The notes below the pieces were generated by a model that worked only from the letters and a program-made list of their open reading frames with translations, searched no databases and was not told the origin of the DNA. The translations under genes and the position numbers were made by a program. DNA of 64,000 nucleotides from Phycisphaerales bacterium (GTDB lineage Bacteria > Planctomycetota > Phycisphaerae > UBA1845 > UTPLA1): the NCBI GenBank assembly GCA_020639075.1, contig JACKHI010000001.1, forward strand, positions 3,100,001 to 3,164,000, read 5' to 3'. Below, one piece after another: positions 8,597-16,350 of the stretch; position 1 is the stretch's first letter, and each line of letters begins with the position of its first letter.

Positions 8597-10321
8597 CTAC
8601 CGCCGTCGATCGCTCAGATCGGCGCTCGCCGCACGATCCAGAACACGGACTGTCGTCATGCCGCGGTATTCGACGTTGTCGCGCGTGATCATCAGCACTG
8701 TGATTCGATGCACGCCCGGCGTCTCCAGGATCTTCACGCCGTAGGGCTGATCGCCCATCCAGACGCCGTTGTCCTTCCACAGAAAATCGGCGCCGCCCGT
8801 GACGTCCGACGGCAGTTCAATGCCGTACGCGAGGTAATACGGCGCCGTGCCGATCGTCGGTCCCTTGATCGAGATGTCCACGTTTTGCGCTCGACTCGGC
8901 GGAGGCGTTACAGGAGGACGCGTCGAACGACCGGATGTGGCGACGGGCTGACGCGATCTCGATGAGGACGCATTCCCGCGACGCGCCGCCGCGAGCCGAT
9001 CGACCAACGGATCCTCATACCGACGGGGCTCAGCCGCCGTCGGTCGATACGTCGATCGCGCGGGCGACGCTGTGCCGGTTGCCGGCGGCGGCGTCGAATT
9101 CGTGCGAATCGGCTGAGGCGTGCCGACAGGATACTGAAGCGTTGAAGGGGCGCCTGTCGTGCCCCGCGACGCGACGGCCGTATTCGGACGTCGGACCGGC
9201 TCGAGCCAGTTGCCGCTGCTGGGCGATGCGCTGGCGATTCGAGTGGAGCTTGCTGCCGTCGGCGTGCTTCGATCCGGCGTCGTGCGAGTCGGCGGCGGAA
9301 CCGTCCGGCTTCGCGGCGTTCGGCTGGCCAGCTTGTCGTTTCGAACGCGCGGTTGCGTTCTGTTCGTGGTCCGATTCGGACGTTCGGCCGGCGCGGCGTC
9401 GGCGGCGGCGATACGCGTGCCCGTGGCCACACTGCCGCGAGGCGACATCGACGCAAGGAGCTGCGGCGACGGGGTGTACGTCGTCATCTGGACCTTTGAG
9501 ATCGACTTCGCCGCATCCGCCGGATGCAGCGGCTTGATGCCGAGCTGCCGGGCGAAAAACGCCGCGGCGGTCTGCGGAATGCGTCGATGGCCCATCGAAT
9601 CGATCATCTTGCCTTCGACGACTTTGAAATTGCGCGCTTCGTACCAGGCGACGGCCTGCTCCGACTCCGCCTTGCACGCGGGCAAATCACCGTCGCCGAT
9701 GAAAATCCCGACGCTGGTCCGATCCTTGTACTCGGGAACCGTCTCTTCCTTCAGCAACTCTGCGGAGAAGTTCGAAAGCCGCGTTGCGATGCAGGAAAAC
9801 CGATGCGGAAAGCGATTCGGAAAATAGTGAGCCAAATAGCCGCCGCAGGACCAGCTGGTCGACAAGACGTGCTGCGGATCGGCCATCGTCGTGGCGAAGA
9901 CGTGATCCATGATCGCGATCACGTTTTCACGATCCGTTCGAACATAGCCCCACTCCTTCGTGAGCGGATACTCCATGAACGAATCCGACGTCTTCAGCTC
10001 CGGCGCGCAAACGACGTAGCCATAGATGTCCGCTTCCTTTTCCCACTCGCGTTCCTGTGGCCTCGCGTTGTCATACGGCTTCATGCCGTGAAACGTCATC
10101 ACGAGCGGCCACTTGCGCGTCTCAGGACTGTTCGGATGCTTGCCGTCGTTCTTCACGTAGTCGACAGGTAGATACAGATGATAATAGGCCCCGGTCCGAG
10201 GCTCCTTGACCCGCTTGTATTGACCTTCGCCGCGCGGCTGCGGAACGGCGCAGCCTGCCGACAGACTCAGCGAGGCAACACCCAATACAACAAACAAGAG
10301 ACGCGTGGAGGATATTCTCAT
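8597..10321 (-). CDS. Lipoprotein with an esterase/depolymerase-like alpha/beta hydrolase domain
   Basis: Predicted envelope lipoprotein of 574 aa. The chosen ATG gives a signal peptide with lipobox LSAGC (Cys at about residue 22); an in-frame extension upstream would bury it. Residues 35-270 resemble the LpqC/PHB-depolymerase type of alpha/beta hydrolase: WPLVMTFHGM, a Ser motif in TSWSCGGYLAHYF (a GxSxG variant with Trp-Ser-Cys-Gly-Gly) and a late His in DSMGHRR. Then follow about 190 residues very rich in Ser, Thr, Pro and Arg, an unstructured linker, and a C-terminal 90-residue beta-type domain. The likely role is hydrolysis of an ester at the cell surface; the substrate is unknown. It stands alone, with 338 nt to the next gene upstream. 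Confidence 0.7.
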   Translation of the reverse strand: MRISSTRLLFVVLGVASLSLSAGCAVPQPRGEGQYKRVKEPRTGAYYHLYLPVDYVKNDGKHPNSPETRKWPLVMTFHGMKPYDNARPQEREWEKEADIYGYVVCAPELKTSDSFMEYPLTKEWGYVRTDRENVIAIMDHVFATTMADPQHVLSTSWSCGGYLAHYFPNRFPHRFSCIATRLSNFSAELLKEETVPEYKDRTSVGIFIGDGDLPACKAESEQAVAWYEARNFKVVEGKMIDSMGHRRIPQTAAAFFARQLGIKPLHPADAAKSISKVQMTTYTPSPQLLASMSPRGSVATGTRIAAADAAPAERPNRTTNRTQPRVRNDKLASRTPRSRTVPPPTRTTPDRSTPTAASSTRIASASPSSGNWLEPVRRPNTAVASRGTTGAPSTLQYPVGTPQPIRTNSTPPPATGTASPARSTYRPTAAEPRRYEDPLVDRLAAARRGNASSSRSRQPVATSGRSTRPPVTPPPSRAQNVDISIKGPTIGTAPYYLAYGIELPSDVTGGADFLWKDNGVWMGDQPYGVKILETPGVHRITVLMITRDNVEYRGMTTVRVLDRAASADLSDRRR

Positions 10322-10659
10322 GAATTCCGAATCCCTGGGGCCGATCGAATACCTATTCTGTATCGGCTGGCGCCAACGGAATTGATACGCGGCCGACAAA
10401 CTTCGGTTCAGACACCGCGATACGCGCGATGATAGCGGACCGAAAACCCATTCGGCTGTTTGTCCCGCTCTGACCGCAACGAGCCGGGAACCTGCCGACA
10501 TCGCCCCCTCAGCTAGCGCAAAGAAGATCATACGAGCAATCTCCCGCGTTATCTAATCCACAGGGCCGGCCAACGGCGAGCGTTTAAGTTAAGGTTATGA
10601 TAGATAAACACTTGCGGCAGATTCTCGGACGCATTATCCCGCGAGACACCCCGTTTTTT
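10322..10659. other. Intergenic region between the lipoprotein gene and arfB
   Basis: No coding sequence could be supported. It holds the leader of the minus-strand lipoprotein gene and an AT-richer stretch around 10580-10620. No member of the hairpin repeat families is seen here. Confidence 0.4.
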
Positions 10660-11094
10660 TCAGTCCTGGCCGCGTGAACCCGGACCCCGCCGCTGGCGCT
10701 TGATTTCACTCCGTCGGCGTTTTTCACCCAGGCGCCGCTCGATGGAACCGCGGGAAGGCTTCGTCTCCCGCCGCCGCTTCGGGACGTGCATCGCCTCGGC
10801 GACCAGCGCCTGAAAACGCTCCGTCGCCTCTCGACGGTTCGCGACCTGCGTCCGATGACGCCAACAGACCACTCGAAGCGTCCCGTCAACATTGATGCGG
10901 CTGCGGAGCTTGCGGAAAATCATCGACTTCTGGGCGTCGTTGAGCGATCGGCTCGCTGCGACGTCAAAACGCAGTATCGCCTTTGTCGCAACTTTGTTCA
11001 CGTTCTGCCCGCCCGGCCCCGGACTGCACGCGAACGTGAAACTCAGCTCCGACTCGTCGATCGAAAGCCCAGGTTGAATCTCAATCCGTCCCAT
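10660..11094 (-). CDS. arfB: Peptidyl-tRNA hydrolase ArfB (stalled-ribosome rescue)
   Basis: 144-aa member of the class-I release-factor family lacking codon-recognition domains (YaeJ/ArfB). It releases the nascent chain from ribosomes stalled without a stop codon. The catalytic GGQ is at residues 28-30 in SPGPGGQNVNK, followed by the family's VNKVATKA segment. The C-terminus (about residues 100-144) is a strongly basic Lys/Arg tail, which in ArfB enters the empty mRNA channel. Length matches the family. It is a single gene with no obvious operon partners. Confidence 0.95.
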   Translation of the reverse strand: MGRIEIQPGLSIDESELSFTFACSPGPGGQNVNKVATKAILRFDVAASRSLNDAQKSMIFRKLRSRINVDGTLRVVCWRHRTQVANRREATERFQALVAEAMHVPKRRRETKPSRGSIERRLGEKRRRSEIKRQRRGPGSRGQD

Positions 11095-11127
11095 GACACA
11101 GATTATCGCGCGATTTCACAACACGTG

Positions 11128-11180
11128 CCACTTCTCGGGTGCCACTGCTCTCAAGCAGTGCCGCCCGCCAGCGAATGTGA
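11128..11180. repeat. B-family hairpin repeat near arfB
   Basis: A GTGCCACT-type repeat with stem CACTGCT/AGCAGTG and loop CTCA, preceded by a partial copy. It lies in the leader region of arfB, before the plus-strand stress-protein gene. Confidence 0.6.
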
Positions 11181-11303
11181 GGCCAAAACACCGACCAGAC
11201 GCTCAGAAGTCAACATGACCCGCGACGCATACCCGAATGCGCACGCTCCATCCAATTGCATTGCCCCACCTCCCCTCACTTCGTAGCATGCGCCGCAGAC
11301 GCC

Positions 11304-12161
11304 ATGACCGATCGACTCGATCAATTCGCCTCGCTCTTCAAGAGCGCCGACAAGCCCGTGATGGTCCACGACGATATCGTCGTTCGGAAAATCATCGTCG
11401 TCGGCGACGATTCAGTCGGCGACATCGACGCGCACCTCGCCAACGTCCGCCGATTCCTCGCTTTCCTGGAACGCGACAACCCCGCGTGGCAGGCCCTCGC
11501 CGTGACGACGACGTCCGCCGTCTCCAGCATCCGCGAGGTCATTCGCGGCGTCGCCCCCGACCTCATCGTCGCCCATCGCGATCTCGGCGAAACCTCGCGA
11601 CGCACGGAACGCAGCCTCGGCGTCATCCTCGACGAACTCCTCTGGGATTCGCCCACGCCCGTCGTTGTCCTCCCCGACGACAATGACGGCAAGGCCTACG
11701 TCCCCGAGCGCCCCGCGCGGAAAGTCATGCTCGCCACGGACCATCTGACCGGCGACAACGCCCTCGTCGACTACGGCGCCCGCTTTACACCGGCGGACGG
11801 TACGCTTCTGATGGCTCACATCGAAGACGACGCGGTCTTCGAGCGTTACATGCAGACGATCGAGCGCATCCCCGACATCGAATCGGCCGTCGCCCGCGAG
11901 CGCATCCGCGAGCGACTCCTCGAGACGCCGCAAAGCTACATTGCCTCGTGCATCCAGGTCCTGCGCGACGCCGGACTCTCGATCCACGTCGAGGAAGTCG
12001 TCCGCTTCGGACATCGTGTCCGCGACTACGATCGACTCGTCGACGAACACGGCATCGAACTACTCTGTCTCCATACGGATTGGGATGACGCGCCCGCAAG
12101 ACTCGGAATGGCCTACATGATCGCCACGCGCTGCCGGCGACTGCCGCTGTTGTTCGTATGA
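11304..12161 (+). CDS. Universal stress protein-like protein
   Basis: Soluble 285-aa protein with two UspA-like halves. The first (residues 30-130) has VRKIIVVGDDS, a central PDLIVAHRDLG and a hydrophobic strand TPVVVLPDD; the second (from about 140) starts ARKVMLATDHLT and ends with a GIELLCLHTD strand. The start is the ATG followed by TDRLDQFAS; an upstream TTG is less convincing. It ends 34 nt before a membrane permease gene on the same strand, so the two probably form an operon and the Usp-like protein may sense stress or regulate the transporter. A nucleotide-binding G-x2-G-x9-G loop is not clear, so ATP binding is uncertain. Confidence 0.72.
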   Translation: MTDRLDQFASLFKSADKPVMVHDDIVVRKIIVVGDDSVGDIDAHLANVRRFLAFLERDNPAWQALAVTTTSAVSSIREVIRGVAPDLIVAHRDLGETSRRTERSLGVILDELLWDSPTPVVVLPDDNDGKAYVPERPARKVMLATDHLTGDNALVDYGARFTPADGTLLMAHIEDDAVFERYMQTIERIPDIESAVARERIRERLLETPQSYIASCIQVLRDAGLSIHVEEVVRFGHRVRDYDRLVDEHGIELLCLHTDWDDAPARLGMAYMIATRCRRLPLLFV

Positions 12162-12195
12162 CGCCAACCCAGGAACGAGGACCGGATCGTCAAGG

Positions 12196-13659
12196 ATGAT
12201 GCAGCCAAACGCCCTAGCCTCCGTGAACGCCCTGGCGACGTCGCTCCTCGCGTCCGGCACGACGACCGCGCCCGCGGTTCACGAACATCACGTATCGATC
12301 GGCACGACGATTTTCTTCGGCGTACTGCTCGCGGCGATGATCCTCGCGCTCGCCTTTGAGGAAAAACTCCACGCGAAGAAGTCCATTATTACGGGTCTCT
12401 TCGCCATCGTCGCGCTCATCATCGCCACGGCGATGAACCTGCTGCCCTTCGGCGAACTCACGAACCCGTGGGGCGAAGCGATCAAGATGCCGATCTACAT
12501 CCCGGCCGTCGACTGGGGCGTCATCACGATCATTTTCGGCGCGGGCCTCTTCGTCGACGTCATCAGCCGTAGCGGCATCTTCACATGGATCGCCATCAAG
12601 CTGACCAAGGCCTCGCGCGGCGACCCCGTTCGGCTGCTGACGTACTACGGGACAATGACCGTCCTCTTCTCGGCCATGCTCAACAACGTCACGGCGATGA
12701 TCATCGTCGGTTCGTTGACCGTCGTGTCGCTCCGCAAACTCAAGCGCGAATCCCTGCTGCTCGGCTTCCTGCTGACGGAAGGCCTCCTGACGAACGTCGG
12801 GGGTCTTCTCACGCTCATCAGCTCCGTGCCGAATATCATCGTCGGCAACATCGCGAAGATCGGCTTCCTCGAGTTCTTCAAGATCGCCGCCCCCTATGTC
12901 GTCGTCACGACGCTCGTCACGCTCTGGCTCGCGAAAAAGCTCTTCGGCATCAGACGCCTCGCGACAGACGTTGAACGACAGGAAGCCGCGGCCCTCGTCG
13001 CCACGTTCGACGAGAACGACGGCATCGAAAGTCAGCGATTCTTCTACTTCAGCGCTGTCAGCGGCGCACTGTTCATCCTTGCACTGTCGTTCCAATCCAT
13101 CCTGCCGCTGGAAAAAGAACTCGGCATGGGTTTCGTCGCCCTCTTCTTCGCGGCGATCGTCCTCGTCGCCTACAAGCACGAGGTCCACAAGTTCTACGCC
13201 GCCGTTGACTGGGACTTGCTCGGCTTTTTCGCGTCGCTGTTCGTCGTCATCAACGTCATGGAACACGCGCAAGTCCTCGCGTGGCTCGGAAAAGGCATCG
13301 GCAAGCTCATCGAACTCGGCGACATCGGCGGATCCGCCGCGCTCCTGGCCGGCGCCGCCGGCGCCAGCAGCGTGACGGACAACATCCCCCTCGCCGCCAT
13401 GCTCGCCAAGATCCTCGGCGCCGCGGGCTATCCGCCGGATTCCCCGCTCTGGTGGTGCGTCATCTTCGGCGCGAACCTCGGCGGCAACATCACGCCGATC
13501 GGCTCCGCATCGACCGTCGTCGCCGTGACGATCATCCATCGCGAGAAGCTGCACCTGAGCTTCGGCGGCTTCGTCAAGACGGCGATCGTCTTCGCCGCCG
13601 TGCAGATCGCCCTCGCCATCGCATACGTCCTCGCCGCCGCCGCCATCGGCTGGATCTAA
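12196..13659 (+). CDS. ArsB/NhaD-family ion permease
   Basis: Membrane transporter of 487 aa with about 11-12 hydrophobic segments, of the ion-transporter superfamily that includes ArsB, NhaD Na+/H+ antiporters and SLC13 carriers. Diagnostic segments are MLNNVTAMIIVGSLTV (about 158), LLTNVGGLLTLISSVPN (about 198), SSVTDNIPLAAML (about 395) and GANLGGNITPIGSAS (about 425); the paired Asn/Thr-rich re-entrant loops form the substrate site in this fold. Start is at tandem ATG codons after AAGG. Probably an exporter or antiporter for Na+ or an anion; the substrate cannot be told. Co-oriented and 34 nt after the Usp-like gene. Confidence 0.85.
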   Translation: MMQPNALASVNALATSLLASGTTTAPAVHEHHVSIGTTIFFGVLLAAMILALAFEEKLHAKKSIITGLFAIVALIIATAMNLLPFGELTNPWGEAIKMPIYIPAVDWGVITIIFGAGLFVDVISRSGIFTWIAIKLTKASRGDPVRLLTYYGTMTVLFSAMLNNVTAMIIVGSLTVVSLRKLKRESLLLGFLLTEGLLTNVGGLLTLISSVPNIIVGNIAKIGFLEFFKIAAPYVVVTTLVTLWLAKKLFGIRRLATDVERQEAAALVATFDENDGIESQRFFYFSAVSGALFILALSFQSILPLEKELGMGFVALFFAAIVLVAYKHEVHKFYAAVDWDLLGFFASLFVVINVMEHAQVLAWLGKGIGKLIELGDIGGSAALLAGAAGASSVTDNIPLAAMLAKILGAAGYPPDSPLWWCVIFGANLGGNITPIGSASTVVAVTIIHREKLHLSFGGFVKTAIVFAAVQIALAIAYVLAAAAIGWI

Positions 13660-13663
13660 CCCG

Positions 13664-13983
13664 GTGGCCCACCCTTTCAAGGGTGGGGTCGCGATGATCA
13701 AGACCTGGGGAATCGCTGAGGCGCCGAGTGCCACTGGGTGCTTGCCACCCAGTGCCGGGTGCCACTGCTCTGTGAGCAGTGCCGCTCGTCAGCGAATGCA
13801 CATGTTGCGCGGGTGCCATGCCGACCCCCAAGGTCGGCACGCCCGAGAGTGCCACTGCTCTGTAAGCAGTGCCGCTCGCCAGCGAATGCACATGTTGCGC
13901 GGGTGCCATGCCGACCCCCAAGGTCGGCATGCCCGAGAGTGCCACTGCTCTGTGAGCAGTGCCGCTCGCCGGCGCATGCACAA
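13664..13983. repeat. Hairpin-repeat block with a 90-bp tandem array
   Basis: Starts with a D hairpin (CCCACCCTTTCAAGGGTGGG, 13668-13687) just after the permease stop codon, where it may serve as a terminator-like stem, then a C hairpin (about 13729-13756). From 13759 a composite unit of B hairpin, spacer (CGAATGCACATGTTGCGC) and A hairpin repeats with an exact 90-bp period: copies start at 13759, 13849 and 13939, the third incomplete. The 363-nt gap to the next gene is otherwise empty. Confidence 0.85.
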
Positions 13984-14022
13984 GTTGCCCCCAACCCCGA
14001 CAGCGCCTTGAATACCCTCGAT

Positions 14023-15024
14023 ATGAATATCCACCCCTTCAAAACACGACCGGCCATCGAAAACGCCCCTTGGGGCCGCAACAACTGGCCGTTTCCAATC
14101 AACGGCGACAAGTCAAACATCGCCGCGATCCGACTCATCAATGACAACGCCGCTTGCGCCGACGCCGATCAAACCCTCGCCGATCGCACCAGCGCATGGA
14201 ACGAGAACCTCCTGGGTCGCGCCGCCCCCCTCGGCCGCATTCCCTACATCGCGCGCTGGCTCGGCGCTGACAAAGACACGCCCATCCACATCACGCCCGA
14301 CAACGCCGACGCGCACAAGGCCTGGTACATCGTCGACGCCGACGACGGCGCCCGCATCCATCGCGGTCTAAGACCCGGCGTTTCGATCGACGCACTGCTG
14401 AAGGCGCCGACGGAGGACGATGCGCGCACGCTGCTCCAACCCGTCGAAGTAAAACGCGGTCAATGCTACTACATCGCCCCCGGCGTGCCGCACGCGATCG
14501 GCCCCGGCGTCGTCCTCGCCGAAATCCAATCGACGACGGGGCACAACATCGAACTACCGAGCGATGATTCAACCACTACGGCATTACTTGAGAGCAGCGG
14601 CACGCAACCCGACATTGCCGCCTTCGAGAAACGCACGCACGTCACGAGCCTCTTCACGACTGTCACGCGATTGATCACGTCGCCGACGTTCTACATCGAG
14701 CGCGTCCGCTTCATGGGCGAACTCGAACAGGAGATCCCCTACGCCGAACTCGTCTGCTGGCTGATTCTGGAAGGCACAGGCTCTGTTCAATGTGCAAAGC
14801 AATCGCCGCTCCCCTTCGCCCCCGGCGACTGCGTCATCCTTCCTGCAAACATGAAGGAACCGAAGCTGAGAACGGAATCGGACTGCGTCTGGCTCGAAAT
14901 CACGATCCCCGTCGAAAGCGATCTCGCCGCCTACCCTCGCCCAGACGCCGCGTATCTCCAGGCCAACGAAGGCACGGCCAACCATCCGATCCCGCTGAAC
15001 ATCTCGATCGATAAGAAGGATTAA
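14023..15024 (+). CDS. Mannose-6-phosphate isomerase, class I-like (divergent)
   Basis: 333-aa cupin protein resembling the short Firmicutes-type ManA, which interconverts mannose-6-P and fructose-6-P. Matching parts are the N-terminal PWGRNNWPF, WYIVDADDGARI near 101-112, and YYIAPGVPHAIGPG near 149-162 with the metal-type His157, followed by AEIQSTTGHNIEL. The usual metal motif QVHPD is replaced by HITPD (residues 89-93), changing two expected zinc ligands, so activity may be altered or lost. The ATG after CCCTCGAT was chosen because the upstream open frame only translates hairpin repeats. Given the GH38 mannosidase in this window, a role in mannose use is plausible but unproven. Confidence 0.68.
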   Translation: MNIHPFKTRPAIENAPWGRNNWPFPINGDKSNIAAIRLINDNAACADADQTLADRTSAWNENLLGRAAPLGRIPYIARWLGADKDTPIHITPDNADAHKAWYIVDADDGARIHRGLRPGVSIDALLKAPTEDDARTLLQPVEVKRGQCYYIAPGVPHAIGPGVVLAEIQSTTGHNIELPSDDSTTTALLESSGTQPDIAAFEKRTHVTSLFTTVTRLITSPTFYIERVRFMGELEQEIPYAELVCWLILEGTGSVQCAKQSPLPFAPGDCVILPANMKEPKLRTESDCVWLEITIPVESDLAAYPRPDAAYLQANEGTANHPIPLNISIDKKD

Positions 15025-15027
15025 AGG

Positions 15028-15170
15028 GTGCCCCATCTCCGAAGGAGGTGGGGTTCACGATTTCGAAAGTGAACAAGCTGCGAGGCGCCAAGCTTGCCCC
15101 AAAGGCAAACATGTGTGCGTGTCGCCGGGCACTTCATCCGAAATGGCGGGCAACGCGAGAAAGACGAGCC
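15028..15170. repeat. Degenerate hairpin composite (D-type plus E-type)
   Basis: A D-type hairpin with a changed stem (CCCCATCTCC-GAA-GGAGGTGGGG, 15031-15053, one G-T wobble) is followed by a worn E element and about 60 bp (GTCGCCGGGCACTTCATCC and onward) that match the sequence after the intact E hairpin at 22246-22320. This appears to be an old copy of the same composite. Confidence 0.6.
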
Positions 15171-15209
15171 GTGCTCCGGCGTTATGATGTTCGACGCCGG
15201 AAAACTCGC

Positions 15210-16250
15210 ATGAAAAACATGCCGGAGAAGGGACCCATCGTGGATGAGCCGACATTACGCGCAACGCAAGTCGACGACAGTCGCATCGCTGTCCGCGTCG
15301 AACATCACAACAATCGGATCGACGATCACTGGACGTCGCATCCCGGCGTCGGTGTTTTGGCATGGAACATCAGCCTTGCCGTCGCGTTTCAAGTCATGTG
15401 GCTCATCAGCCCTCGCATGATGATCACGGCGTGGCTCATCGCGGGACTCTTTGCCGTCTGGCAGGATCGTAGGGAATTCCTCGATCATTTCTCAGAGTCA
15501 CGCACACGACGCGGCGCCGTCCTGGGCTCTGCGATCATTCTCGTGTTTCTTGCATTTGCAATCGCATTCGCGCCGCTTTACCTCGCCTTCAGAACGAGCG
15601 ACCGCGTCAAGAAGAATCGCCGGCAGCGTATTAATGAACAGTTCGATATCAAGGATTCGCAATTCAGTTCTCGCGTCACATGCCACGGTGAGCCCGCGGA
15701 ACTCGCGCCACTCCTCGACATTCATGATGCGCCATTCGAGCCTGTCATTATCCTGAGTCGGGCCGACGTCTTCCCGAGAGATTTCGGGAGCTGGGGGATG
15801 GCGGCACTCCTGATCGCTTCATTCTCCGTAATCACATTCGGTTTGGTAATCGGAATCTGGTTCACGAATCGATTCACCGGCTCACTCGCGCCCATCGCGC
15901 AAGGTGTCATCCTCGCAACACTCGTGGGAATCGGATGGCCACTCGTAAGGCTGTGGCGAACCGTTTGCGCGGAGTACTATCGCATCGTCCCCGGCCGCAT
16001 CGACATCATGAAATTCAGACCCTTCCGGACGAAGGGACGAATTATCGATCAAATCAACGTGCGTAACGCTCGCGTGGATGTCGAATTCAACAAGCAGCAA
16101 GCCTACATCAGGACAACGGACGATCCGCCCCGCCAAGTGCTACTTTCACTTGCCAATGGCGAACCCCACGCCTTCGCCGAAGCCATCTTGAAAGCCGCCA
16201 TCTGCAGCAGTCCCGCTCCGCCTTTGCCTGACGACGAACTCCTCGGTTGA
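15210..16250 (+). CDS. Membrane protein, paralogue of the gene at 54390
   Basis: 346-aa protein of unknown function. The chosen ATG (GGA about 12 nt upstream) follows decayed repeat sequence; a second ATG lies 9 nt on. Two hydrophobic segments around residues 50-120 and two more around 205-260 suggest four membrane spans. The C-terminal 90 residues form a cytoplasmic-looking domain: YYRIVPGRIDIMKFRPF, a hydrophobic strand pair, and a tail PLPDDELLG. The same domain layout and tail recur in the minus-strand gene at 54390-55274 (YFRVVPGRMDVLRYSML and a tail ending SDEEL), so they are paralogues. A PH-like or bPH-type fold is possible but not shown. Confidence 0.6.
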   Translation: MKNMPEKGPIVDEPTLRATQVDDSRIAVRVEHHNNRIDDHWTSHPGVGVLAWNISLAVAFQVMWLISPRMMITAWLIAGLFAVWQDRREFLDHFSESRTRRGAVLGSAIILVFLAFAIAFAPLYLAFRTSDRVKKNRRQRINEQFDIKDSQFSSRVTCHGEPAELAPLLDIHDAPFEPVIILSRADVFPRDFGSWGMAALLIASFSVITFGLVIGIWFTNRFTGSLAPIAQGVILATLVGIGWPLVRLWRTVCAEYYRIVPGRIDIMKFRPFRTKGRIIDQINVRNARVDVEFNKQQAYIRTTDDPPRQVLLSLANGEPHAFAEAILKAAICSSPAPPLPDDELLG

Positions 16251-16299
16251 GTCATGTTCCTGCGGGACTTGACCTCGCCGGAACTTAGGCGCGTCGCGC

Positions 16300-16338
16300 C
16301 ATTCCATCGTCGCGCCCCCATCGCTGAAGCGATGGGCC
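16300..16338. repeat. D-family hairpin with changed stem
   Basis: CCCATCGC-TGAA-GCGATGGG at 16317-16336, flanked by the family's CGTCGCGCCC border. The stem differs from the common CCCACCCC form but pairs perfectly and keeps the TTCA/TGAA loop. It sits between the convergent membrane-protein and nagB genes. Confidence 0.7.
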
Positions 16339-16350
16339 ACAAGGCGTTCA

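Noticed and set aside
12214..13734. 506-aa minus-strand open frame opposite the permease
   Set aside because: Composition is Glu/Asp/Arg-rich antisense sequence; the plus-strand frame has clear membrane helices and family motifs.
13759..13983. CRISPR array
   Set aside because: The 90-bp units are nearly identical throughout with no variable spacers, each unit contains hairpins found elsewhere, and no cas gene is near.
13738..14022. Upstream extension of the isomerase frame
   Set aside because: It only translates the 90-bp tandem hairpin array and has no homologous residues; the ATG at 14023 starts the conserved part.
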